Origin: Segetibacter sp. 3557_3
GTDB lineage: Bacteria > Bacteroidota > Bacteroidia > Chitinophagales > Chitinophagaceae
Direction of reading: 5' to 3'
DNA: 64,000 bases
Assembly: GCF_004354985.1 (NCBI RefSeq)
Contig: NZ_SMSK01000002.1
Location: forward strand, 248,001 to 312,000
The stretch's first letter is position 1; every line of letters begins with the position of its first letter. The translations under genes and the position numbers were made by a program. Positions 25,550 to 34,150 of this stretch are shown piece by piece. The notes under the pieces were generated by a model. The model was not told where the DNA came from. It made no database searches and saw only the letters and a program-made list of their open reading frames with translations.

Positions 25550-28500
25550 ATGAAAAATTTGTTCATTGTTGTGTTGTTGAGCCTGTGTTATTTTTCTTCT
25601 CAAGCCCAATATCTTAAGTATGGCTTTACAGCTTCCACATCGGTTTATACCGAACTTACTGGTGCTACAGCTGTTTCAACCAGCACGTCGGCCATGGATT
25701 TTCTTGGAAACAATAAAACTTCGGTGCCTATTCCGATTGGATTTACTTTCAACTTCAATGGCAGCAATTACACCCAGGTAGTAGCCAGTTCAGATGGCTT
25801 TCTGTCGTTTAATACATCTGCCACATCAACACCGATAAACAATCTCTCGGGTACCTTATCAACCCGGCGTCCGCTACTTGCGCCGCTCTGGGATGATCTG
25901 AGTGGCACGACCGCGGCCTCGGCAGCCAGGTATGTAACAACCGGTGCCCCCGGTGCAAGAACCTTCACGATGGAATGGTTAAACTGGCAATGGAGTACAA
26001 CCAACTCCGGCCCTGCTATATCTTTCCAGGTGAAGTTAACAGAAGGCACAAACCACATTTCTTTTCACTACCGGCAAGACTCCGGTGCAGTAATAAATGG
26101 CTCTGCTTCTATTGGCATAGCATCAACTGCAATGGGACCAGGAAGCTTTCTATCGGTTGATAACACCGGCAGTTCACCTGTCGCCAGTTTATCAAACGAA
26201 GTAGCTACGACCAGCACGAAACCTGCAACAGGGCAGGTATATACTTTCTACCCGCTTCCTGATTGTGCTGGTCTGCCAGTTGGTGGCACTACCGTAAACA
26301 ACAATCGTTTAACTTGTTTGAATGCTGCCGCTTTGCTTGATGTAAAGGAAGGTTCTACCGCTGCTAACCTAAGCTTTCAGTGGCAATCTTCAGCAGATGG
26401 CCAGAACTGGACCGACATTCTATCCGGAAATCTTCCTTTTTACCCAATTCCGTTGCTAACCAATCAGCAGTACTATCGGCGGAGAACCAGCTGTTCTGGT
26501 AGTGATGCCTATTCAACTCCGCTTCTGTTAACACCGGGCAGTGCGCCCCTAAACGACAACTATTGCGGCGCATTACCGTTAACCATCGGCGCTGTACCGC
26601 TGTGCGCCAACACAACCTGTGCAACCTCGGTAAATGATCCCCTATTTTCGAAGAGCACACCAAATAATACCGTTTGGTACACCTATACACCAACTACTTC
26701 CGGCCCTGCAACAATCGTATTATCCCGGCCACAAGACTTAGGGTCCGGCTTTCTCGACGGTTGGCTGGGTGTATTCACTACCGCTGCAAGTTGCCCGGCG
26801 CCGGTATTTACCGAAGTGCCGTCGTCCCTTGCTTTTAACCTTTCTGCAATCCCTGAAGTAACCCTAACAACGCCCAACCTTACAGCAGGAGTAACCTATT
26901 TTTTAATGGTTGATGGATCTGCGGGCTCATATGGCAATTTCTGTATCCAGGTCGTTCCAAATCCTGTAATACCGGGTTGCACAGCTAATGTTTCGCCTTT
27001 AAATGGGAGCACGGTTAATGCCTCCTTTGCTGTTCTCAGTTGGAACCGTGTTCCAGATGCAACAGCTTACGACATCCTGGTAAGTGAAGACAGCGGCGCA
27101 ACATACCGGTTAAAAGCAACCGTAACAGCGAATACTGCCACGTCAACAACGATTTCAGACCTGAGTCCGGGTGCAGTGTATTACTGGTATGTGTTGCCAA
27201 AAAGCGGCGGCGGTGTTGCTACCGGTTGCCAGGGCTCAGCGTCGATGTTTAGCACTGCGTCGCCCCCAACGTGCTCCGACAGCTATTTGTCTCCGGGATC
27301 AAATGCCATGGCAGTACCCGTAAATTCTCCGGTCGTATTTGAGTGGACCGGAGTGTCAGCATCCAGCTCTTACGATCTCTTTATCGATACAACCTATCCT
27401 CCAAGGATGTTGTACAGAAACATCGTAACTACAACCGACACGGTTCCGCTGTTGCTGTTTAATACAAAGTATTATTGGACTGTCAGGCCCAGGAACTCTT
27501 TTACTGCAACAGGCTGCCGGATTGATTCCTTCACCACAGCTCCTGCTGTAACAACATGCACCCCGCTTTATGGAAGAGGTGTAGCAGTAGGAGACTCGCT
27601 TGTGCTATTCCGGTTAAACGGGGAGAGTGGAAGCCAGCTCAAAAATTCTCCTGCGGTCTCAAACAGTAGTTATAGCGATTACTATAATGCTTCCAATGTC
27701 ATGCTCGGTGCGGGAAATGCGTATGTCGGCTTCGCACGAACCGGCGCAAGCAGTAACCGGATAACTATTTGGGTCGACTTAAACGATAATGGCTTCTTTG
27801 AAGCGTCAGAAAGGTTGTTGAATAACCAGGATATTACCAGTAGTGCAATGGGTACTTACTTCAGTTTATCTATTCCACCAAACGCGACACCGGGCGAACA
27901 CCGGATGAGGGTTAGAGATGTATATAACGAGGTGCAACCGGTAGATGCCTGTAACTCTTATATGTATGGCGAGTCGGAGGATTACAAGGTCACGATCCTC
28001 ACGACATCGGCTGTGAAAAGTATCTCTCCGGGCGCACCGGGCAGTTGTTTGCCATTAGCTTCTACTACCATCGACACGGCCAGCAACAATACACGCTACT
28101 TCGTGCCTATCCTGGATACTGCCGGCAACATGGTGATGTCCATCAATGCTGCCGGGAACAATTTGGGAAAGATTACAAATTCTTCTTTTTTCGTTAATCC
28201 CGGTACGGTAAGAACATCTGCTGATGGCATCAAGTACCTTAATCGAAACTTTGGTATCGTAACCAATAATGCTATGCTGGCCACCCCGGTAATCCTGCGT
28301 TTTTACTATACAAACCAGGAGCTGAATGCGCTTCGGTTAGCCGACCCTTCCGTATCGGGTAGTCCGTCGATTAACATGAGCCAGTCGGCCATGATTTGCA
28401 GTAGTGCAGCCGCTCCTCCTGTGTTCGATTCATTATATATGCAGTTGGCCAGCGGTACAATGGGTAACGGTTATTTTGCTGACTTTCCCGTTCAGCGTTT

Positions 28501-29104
28501 CTCCGGCTTTTACCTGCATGGCCGGGCAAATACGTTGCCGGTTACAACGACTCCACTAAGGGGAGAACGTATAGGTAGCAAGGTGGTTTTGCGATGGTCG
28601 ACGTTTAATGAAGTTAATAACCGTGGCTTCGAAGTTCAACGTTCCGGTAATGGTACGGACTACGAGGTAGTTGGTTTTATCGCGTCAAAAGCAGGAGGTG
28701 GCAATAGTGCGGGCAGCATCCCCTACGAGCTTACCGATAATGTCAATTCTTCCGAAGCGGTATACTACCGTTTAAGGCAAATTGATCATGATGGCAATAG
28801 CCGGTTTTCAAACGTTGTCAGCATTGCGGGCGCACCCACAGGCTGGTTGCAGGTCACCTCTATATATCCTAACCCTGCGGCGACATTTCTTAACTTGGCC
28901 GTCACTGCCCCCGTGCAAGACTTCGTAAAGATCAGCGTTTTTGATGCTACAGGAAAAATCGTGTTGCAGATGTCACAAGCCTTAGATAAAGAGGACAACC
29001 GCATTCAACTTAATGTCGGGCATTTATCACGTGGGGTGTACCTGTTAACGGTAAACTGTCGGGGCAATTGTGCACCTATTTCAACCAGGTTTAACCGGCA
29101 ATAA
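25550..29104 (+). CDS. T9SS-sorted surface protein with GEVED domain
   Basis: The 1184-residue exported protein has a signal peptide (residues 1-19, ending SSQAQ). An N-terminal beta-sandwich (about 20-235) is followed by an Ig-like segment, a domain with repeated Thr/Pro strands (about 330-475), two fibronectin type III-like modules (about 480-665), a GEVED domain (about 707-815, with IWVDLNDNGFF and GESEDYKVTI) and the C-terminal T9SS type A sorting domain (IYPNPA, then FDATGKIV and LSRGVYLLTV). It ends with a C1170/C1174 pair. It should be carried across the outer membrane by the type IX system and attached or released. Ligand unknown; adhesion or polymer binding is plausible. Confidence 0.9.
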   Translation: MKNLFIVVLLSLCYFSSQAQYLKYGFTASTSVYTELTGATAVSTSTSAMDFLGNNKTSVPIPIGFTFNFNGSNYTQVVASSDGFLSFNTSATSTPINNLSGTLSTRRPLLAPLWDDLSGTTAASAARYVTTGAPGARTFTMEWLNWQWSTTNSGPAISFQVKLTEGTNHISFHYRQDSGAVINGSASIGIASTAMGPGSFLSVDNTGSSPVASLSNEVATTSTKPATGQVYTFYPLPDCAGLPVGGTTVNNNRLTCLNAAALLDVKEGSTAANLSFQWQSSADGQNWTDILSGNLPFYPIPLLTNQQYYRRRTSCSGSDAYSTPLLLTPGSAPLNDNYCGALPLTIGAVPLCANTTCATSVNDPLFSKSTPNNTVWYTYTPTTSGPATIVLSRPQDLGSGFLDGWLGVFTTAASCPAPVFTEVPSSLAFNLSAIPEVTLTTPNLTAGVTYFLMVDGSAGSYGNFCIQVVPNPVIPGCTANVSPLNGSTVNASFAVLSWNRVPDATAYDILVSEDSGATYRLKATVTANTATSTTISDLSPGAVYYWYVLPKSGGGVATGCQGSASMFSTASPPTCSDSYLSPGSNAMAVPVNSPVVFEWTGVSASSSYDLFIDTTYPPRMLYRNIVTTTDTVPLLLFNTKYYWTVRPRNSFTATGCRIDSFTTAPAVTTCTPLYGRGVAVGDSLVLFRLNGESGSQLKNSPAVSNSSYSDYYNASNVMLGAGNAYVGFARTGASSNRITIWVDLNDNGFFEASERLLNNQDITSSAMGTYFSLSIPPNATPGEHRMRVRDVYNEVQPVDACNSYMYGESEDYKVTILTTSAVKSISPGAPGSCLPLASTTIDTASNNTRYFVPILDTAGNMVMSINAAGNNLGKITNSSFFVNPGTVRTSADGIKYLNRNFGIVTNNAMLATPVILRFYYTNQELNALRLADPSVSGSPSINMSQSAMICSSAAAPPVFDSLYMQLASGTMGNGYFADFPVQRFSGFYLHGRANTLPVTTTPLRGERIGSKVVLRWSTFNEVNNRGFEVQRSGNGTDYEVVGFIASKAGGGNSAGSIPYELTDNVNSSEAVYYRLRQIDHDGNSRFSNVVSIAGAPTGWLQVTSIYPNPAATFLNLAVTAPVQDFVKISVFDATGKIVLQMSQALDKEDNRIQLNVGHLSRGVYLLTVNCRGNCAPISTRFNRQ

Positions 29105-29909
29105 ACATCGAATGTTGCGGAACTAAAAGTTTGCTAAAGCAGCGCATTATCCCGGTGTAACTTTAACGAACCTGCGTCAAAGAGGAACACTGCCTGCCGA
29201 AACCAACCTCAGGCGCGTAAGCCACCATGCGAACTTAAGGTGAGCACAGCAAAACGATCCCGATTAAAGATTGCTCGTGTTGCACAAAAAGAGCTTACTC
29301 AGTGCGATTTACATAAACGTCAATCTCGATCATTGAGGCATTTTTTTGGTGACCGGCAGTGGAGCATTCTTGGGGCTCCGGTTGCCCGCCCGGATCAACC
29401 CGGTTCGGACGGGTGTCACTCACTTCTACGGCAACAATGCTATTGGGCTCTTTTATATTGCCTGGGGTCAGGCGCCATCGGATTGAAATTGATATTGTGT
29501 ACCGGAACAAAGGCGGTGACATGGGTTAGATACATGCTCCCTTCGTAATGAACCAACCGAAAACAAGTACGCGAAGTACGACCTGAAATAGCTAGATGGT
29601 TAATCCGGATGCCTGAAAAAAGCACCTTTTAAAACCAGGTTGAATTATACTATTGGAATTAAAAAATTAATTAAAATAGCATTATATTAGTCGGGATATT
29701 CTATCGCTTAAACCTGCTTATACCAGTACGCCGAACAAGTCGGATACCGTCGTTTTCCCGGATCATATTTCAGCCGGCCGCAGGAGACCCTAATGTAGTT
29801 CAACCGACAATTTGGTAGGTTGATGGTAGCGACAAAAGAAGTCATATGTTTCCTGCATCTACGATAACACGAGTGATTAACTTTTTGATCAATAACCAAA
29901 CAACTGTTT
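29105..29909. other. 805-bp non-coding region with repeat remnants
   Basis: No credible gene lies between the two T9SS cargo genes. The part from about 29340 to 29450 is related to 56630-56745 (shared blocks include GTGGAG, GGCTCCGGTTG, TGTCACTC and TACGGCA with similar spacing). The last 250 bp are AT-rich and must hold the promoter of the next gene, which could not be pinpointed. Confidence 0.5.
29385..29413. repeat. 29-bp GC-rich palindromic insert
   Basis: The segment begins CCCGCCCG and ends CGGACGGG, an inverted repeat with one mismatch around a 13-bp centre. It separates GGCTCCGGTTG from TGTCACTC, which are directly joined in the related copy at 56.68 kb. A similar core (AACCCG, then TTCGGACGGGTG) occurs at 48338-48355. 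Confidence 0.55.
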
Positions 29910-31709
29910 ATGAGGTATTCATTTCTACCCAAAGTTTTCTTCCTGTTACTATTTCTTGGCGGCAAAGTATTCGCCCAGTCGGATGAGCCGTGCAATGCAA
30001 CCCAGTTAACGGTGGGCAGCAACCTGAATTGTTCAGGTGCAGTTTCTGCCTGTATCAATCCACCCACGTTTACCAACAGCACAAGTTCATCGTCGGGGGT
30101 AACGCTGCCTGCGATAACCTGCGGTGATTTCGCAGCTTCTACCCGCGACTTCTGGTATAGGGCAACGGTTCCCGCAAGCGGAAAGCTGAGTATTACTGTT
30201 AGTGACAACGGTAGCGGTTCCCAGGTTTCATCATTTTGGGATATGGCGGTTTATACATCATCAAACCCTGCTGCCTGTGCCGGCAGTACGTTTACGCAGG
30301 TGGCTTCAGAATGCGAAAATGCCGAGTATCCCGAGATCCTCGTTATCCAGCCTGCTGGAACCGTTGTTTATATTCGCATGTGGCGCGAAGCTTTGTCTGA
30401 TCAGGGGGAAAATCGGTGTTACTCAATTTGCGCACTTGATCCGCCCCCACCACCACCTTGTACATCAACTTTATTCCCCGCCGATGCAGCTACTGCTACT
30501 GCTGCCCCCGAGGGTATCCTGGCTTGGCGTTCCGTTGCGGGTGCAACAGGTTATAATGTTTATCTCTCCACCAGCAATCCTCCCGAGTTCGTAGGTACTG
30601 CTAGGGATACCATAGTTGGAATTAGTAATTTCCCATATAGTACTACTTATTACTGGCGTGTAGTTCCGGTAAACCAGGGCGGGGAAGCGGTAGGTTGTAA
30701 CACCGTTTCCTCCTTTACTACCCGGGCCATCCCACCGCCGCCCGCAAACGACGACTGTGCAAATGCAATCACCATTGCCGGCACAGCCCCTGTGAATGGC
30801 ACTACGGTAAGCGCAACACAAAGCCTTCCGGCAGTAGTGTGCGCAACGTACGAGGGCGATGCGAACGATGATGTGTGGTATAAGATTACTGCTACTCAAT
30901 CAGGCGCTGGTACCATCACGGTTACTCCTCTTCTTTCTCTCGATCCCGTAGTAGTTGCTTACTCAGGTACCTGCGGCGCGCTAACCAACATTGGTTGTGC
31001 TGATGCTACCGTTGATGGCGAAACGGAGATACTTACATTAAACAACCTTGTAGCCGGCCAAACTTATTACATTCGGATATATGGATTTGATGTAGAGGGT
31101 ACAGAAGGCGGTTTCTCGATCAGGCTTTCTGGTGCTGCACTTCCGGTAACCCTGAGTAACCTGAAGGGTGAAAGGATGGGCTCATTGAATAAACTCAGCT
31201 GGACAACCAATTCGGAGATCAATAACACCGGGTTTGAACTGCAACGTTCTATTGACGGCTTTACATTTACCCCAATTGGATTTGTGCCATCAAAGGCGCA
31301 AAACGGTAATAGCAGTGCTGCTATTCAGTACAACTTCAACGATCTCAAACCACTTGCCGCATCCAATTATTACCGGTTAAAACAGGTAGATAAAGACGGC
31401 AAATCTACCCTGAGCAATATCATCTCAATTAAGGGAGCAAAGCCGGTTACAGTTAGCTTGGCCAGCATATATCCAAACCCGGTTAAGGAATCTTTAAACC
31501 TGGTAATTTCCGCTCCTTCAAACATGAGTGCCGACCTGGTTGTAACTGACCTCGCCGGAAAGGTACTTATGAAAAAGGCGGCTCAGCTAATTTCGGGTGA
31601 CAACAACCTGAAGATTAGTGTAGCAAATCTTCCTTCCGGCAACTACCTTGTAAAAGCCAGTTGCGCTAATGGTTGTGAAAGCGCAGTCAGAAAGTTTGTG
31701 AAAGATTAA
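29910..31709 (+). CDS. T9SS-sorted surface protein
   Basis: The 599-residue exported protein has a signal peptide (ending VFAQ near residue 23) and Cys-containing beta-sandwich domains at about 25-180 and 275-410 (each beginning with a DEPCNA or DDCANA type segment), separated by a fibronectin III-like module (about 190-270, GATGYNVYL). A second module at about 415-510 (GERMGSLNKLSWTT) leads to a T9SS type A sorting domain (IYPNPVKESLNL ... LPSGNYLVKA) ending in a C585/C589 pair. It shares module layout with the 1184-residue protein upstream, which suggests family expansion. Ligand unknown. Confidence 0.9.
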   Translation: MRYSFLPKVFFLLLFLGGKVFAQSDEPCNATQLTVGSNLNCSGAVSACINPPTFTNSTSSSSGVTLPAITCGDFAASTRDFWYRATVPASGKLSITVSDNGSGSQVSSFWDMAVYTSSNPAACAGSTFTQVASECENAEYPEILVIQPAGTVVYIRMWREALSDQGENRCYSICALDPPPPPPCTSTLFPADAATATAAPEGILAWRSVAGATGYNVYLSTSNPPEFVGTARDTIVGISNFPYSTTYYWRVVPVNQGGEAVGCNTVSSFTTRAIPPPPANDDCANAITIAGTAPVNGTTVSATQSLPAVVCATYEGDANDDVWYKITATQSGAGTITVTPLLSLDPVVVAYSGTCGALTNIGCADATVDGETEILTLNNLVAGQTYYIRIYGFDVEGTEGGFSIRLSGAALPVTLSNLKGERMGSLNKLSWTTNSEINNTGFELQRSIDGFTFTPIGFVPSKAQNGNSSAAIQYNFNDLKPLAASNYYRLKQVDKDGKSTLSNIISIKGAKPVTVSLASIYPNPVKESLNLVISAPSNMSADLVVTDLAGKVLMKKAAQLISGDNNLKISVANLPSGNYLVKASCANGCESAVRKFVKD

Positions 31710-31729
31710 TCCTGCAATGGCTATAGCAA

Positions 31730-31760
31730 AAGAGGCTGCTTCCAAACGGAGCAGCCTCTT
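31730..31760. terminator. Bidirectional terminator
   Basis: Arms AAGAGGCTGCT (31730-31740) and AGCAGCCTCTT (31750-31760) pair perfectly around a 9-nt loop, between convergent genes. T-rich sequence follows on the + strand, and TTTTGC follows on the - strand. Confidence 0.8.
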
Positions 31761-31802
31761 TCTATTTATGACATTGTTTCTTCTTTCTATGTACAAACCC
31801 GA

Positions 31803-32246
31803 TCAACCTTTTGCAACGGGATTCAGGGAACTGGGGGTAATTGTTCGTTGCGTGTTTTCTTGCTGGCGGTTTGCAGGAACAGGCACCTTATTGTTTTTGT
31901 ATAGATGAATAACAAAGTATCCCAGGATGCAAATGGACAGCACTACGATGATCGTGATCCAGGTATAAGGGTAGTCTTTGATCTGCCTTTTTTGCTGTTT
32001 CGACTTCCGCGCATTCAGGTGTATATGGAGGTCTTTATTTAGCTGGCGAACATAGCTATTCAGGCGCTCCTTGTTGTTGAATTCCTGTAGGCCGTCAACT
32101 GCGTCGTTGACAAAAGCCGAAGATGCAATCTTTTGTTCTATCCGGTGTATATCTTCATCCGGCAGATCGCCGTTAACGTACTTCAACAACTCGTCGTCAT
32201 TAACCTCCTCGTCTTTACCCGATAATATGTCGTTCCAATTTGCCAT
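31803..32246 (-). CDS. Putative membrane-anchored anti-sigma-like protein
   Basis: The 147-residue protein has an acidic N-terminal part (NDDELLKYVNGDLPDEDIHRIEQ, like the short zinc-less anti-sigma N-terminus seen in Bacteroidota), a helical middle and one membrane helix at about 95-115 (ITIIVVLSICILGYFVI), then a short polar tail. Its ATG overlaps the stop of the ECF sigma gene by one base (TGATG), the arrangement expected of a sigma/anti-sigma pair. No metal-binding HxxxCxxC motif is present, so the assignment rests on context and layout. Confidence 0.65.
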   Translation of the reverse strand: MANWNDILSGKDEEVNDDELLKYVNGDLPDEDIHRIEQKIASSAFVNDAVDGLQEFNNKERLNSYVRQLNKDLHIHLNARKSKQQKRQIKDYPYTWITIIVVLSICILGYFVIHLYKNNKVPVPANRQQENTQRTITPSSLNPVAKG

Positions 32247-32821
32247 CAGGTGCTCTTGATTTTCTTTTCTACAATGTTTTTAAGATTGCGTTTGCCATTT
32301 TGAATAAAGCTTTTTACCTGGAGCAGGTTGTACCCGGTAGTATCTGCTATTTGTTGATAGGATTGTTTTTGAAGATAGAATAAAGTTACACATTGTTTTT
32401 GCTCCTTACTCAATTCATCCAGCGACTGGGCGATCGTATTTAGGGTATGGTCTTTTTCAAGTAGCGCGGCACGTTGTTCGAGTTGGTCCTCAGGTTCCCC
32501 GGTGATGTTTGCACTAAGCTCTACGGGTATTCGTCCATGTCGATCCCTGATCTTCATGAGGCAATAATTTTTGGCTACCATATAAAGCCAGCTTTTAAAA
32601 TAATCTACCCGGTACTTTCTTACTTCGGTAATTGCTTTTAAAAAGATCTGTTGTACGCTATCCCTTGCGTCCTCCTCGTTTTTCAGGTATTTCATGCAAA
32701 CACCCAATAGCAGCATGGTATAACGCTGAAGCAGGGCACCCAGCCATTGATTATCGTTGTCGGCGTAAAACCGGTCGAGCAATTCTTTATCGGTGATATT
32801 TGCTAAGGGATCTTTAACCAC
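32246..32821 (-). CDS. ECF RNA polymerase sigma factor
   Basis: The 191-residue sigma-70 family protein has region 2 (YLKNEEDARDSVQQIFLKAI, with YFKSWLYMVAKNYCLM) and region 4 (LDELSKEQKQCVTLFYLQKQSYQQIADTTGY, a helix-turn-helix for the -35 element). The start must be the GTG at 32819-32821, since a stop codon lies two codons upstream and the next Met is too far inside. It is co-transcribed with a membrane protein that probably holds it inactive. The stimulus and regulon are unknown. Confidence 0.88.
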   Translation of the reverse strand: MVKDPLANITDKELLDRFYADNDNQWLGALLQRYTMLLLGVCMKYLKNEEDARDSVQQIFLKAITEVRKYRVDYFKSWLYMVAKNYCLMKIRDRHGRIPVELSANITGEPEDQLEQRAALLEKDHTLNTIAQSLDELSKEQKQCVTLFYLQKQSYQQIADTTGYNLLQVKSFIQNGKRNLKNIVEKKIKST

Positions 32822-33031
32822 GCTTCAAAGTAAATTGAATTCCACAATAGGATGCTTTCAAGCTGTTAAATCCATAAACGGTTATGCTGCAGATTAGCTG
32901 TGCAAAAAATTGCCCCAACGCAACAAGGTTAGGGTTGCAGATGGGGCAAGGGCTGTTGATGATGGGAGTTGTATGCGGAACGGTGCTGTCTATCGAAGTT
33001 ATTAAACGAATAGATGATTTTGGGAAGGGGT

Positions 33032-33901
33032 CTATTTAGGAGCAGGGGTCATCCCGGCAACAATTACCGGCCAGACACCAACACTCGGTACGGTAATGCC
33101 TTTGTTGAGCCCCCGTTTCATACTGTCGAGCCCAAAGTAATATATCGGCCATCCTTTATACGTTAATTGTTTTTTGCCAAAAACATTTGCCGTTCCAAAC
33201 AGTGTTTTATCAAGTGTTGATGGTACAACTACCTTGTCGGTCTCATAGATGGGCCATACGGCGTTGTTCGAAAAGTCGGCCCGTGTATACTTGTTTATGT
33301 TAAAGCTGTCTGGCTTGAATCCATAGAGGGTATTTCCTTTCTCGTCGGAGAAGTATAATGTTCTTCCTGTTCCTTCTGTATAATCGCTTTTGTAACTTTT
33401 TCCATTATTGCCCACCAATTGTGCGTTTACAAGCATGATCGAATAATCAGGTTTGGCCACAAACCAGATATTGCCAACACCTTCGCCTTTGGTTTCGTTT
33501 ACAGCTTCCCTTACGTTTACCCCATTAACAACCGGAGCATAGTAGTATAAGGGCCAACTCTTGTATGTGGTTTGTCTTGCGCCTGAACTGGTGGTAATGG
33601 TGGCAAAATCTGCAATGTTCAACCCGGTTGGAAGTTTTTCCTGGGTGAGGTTTTCACCTGCATAATAGATGGGCCAAATATTCAAACAGCCACCTGAGCA
33701 ATTGGTTTTGCCATCAAAATCGTTTGAAAAGTAGTAGAGGGTATACCCAAGCGAATCACTCAGGTATGAACCCAGTGTTGGGTTCGACTTAAGTTGAATA
33801 AGCGGAGCTGTGCTCGTTGGTACGAGCCGTTCATGTTTACAGGAGTTTGAGAATACAAGAATGGCAAGTACACATGCCTTTAACATCATGAAATTTTTCA
33901 T
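33032..33901 (-). CDS. Lipoprotein with secreted-repeat domains (Lipoprotein_15 family)
   Basis: The 289-residue protein has a lipoprotein-type signal (Cys near residue 21, FSNSCKHE). It carries two tandem copies of the secreted repeat of unknown function: the first at about 40-115 with LGYTLYYFSNDF, the Cys pair NCSGGC and NIWP; the second at about 165-285 with GNTLYGFKPDSF and VWPIYE. Each copy is closed by a TYKSWPLYY or TYKGWPIYYF strand. The second copy lacks the Cys pair. Function of the family is unknown. It is a single gene with no clear operon partner. Confidence 0.82.
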   Translation of the reverse strand: MKNFMMLKACVLAILVFSNSCKHERLVPTSTAPLIQLKSNPTLGSYLSDSLGYTLYYFSNDFDGKTNCSGGCLNIWPIYYAGENLTQEKLPTGLNIADFATITTSSGARQTTYKSWPLYYYAPVVNGVNVREAVNETKGEGVGNIWFVAKPDYSIMLVNAQLVGNNGKSYKSDYTEGTGRTLYFSDEKGNTLYGFKPDSFNINKYTRADFSNNAVWPIYETDKVVVPSTLDKTLFGTANVFGKKQLTYKGWPIYYFGLDSMKRGLNKGITVPSVGVWPVIVAGMTPAPK

Positions 33902-34150
33902 AAAAAGTCTTTAGTAGTTGTACCGCACTGGCTGGCAGGGGCAGGTAATTGAATTGAGAATATTGCAGTTCTGCAGCTTTTGAATACGAAGCATGAACGC
34001 TGATGGTTGCTGCAAATAGAAACAAAATCTTGAAGCTGATCTGTTGTCGTTTCCGTTTACATTGATCTATTTATCTGAAAACGGGCATGTTCACGCATTT
34101 TTTCTTTCAATTGATGCTGGTTACATTCGCAGCCTCAAAAGACTAGAGTG

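Noticed and set aside
29708-30208. 166-residue minus-strand ORF
   Set aside because: Overlaps the start of the clearly coding T9SS gene at 29910 on the other strand and has no recognisable composition.
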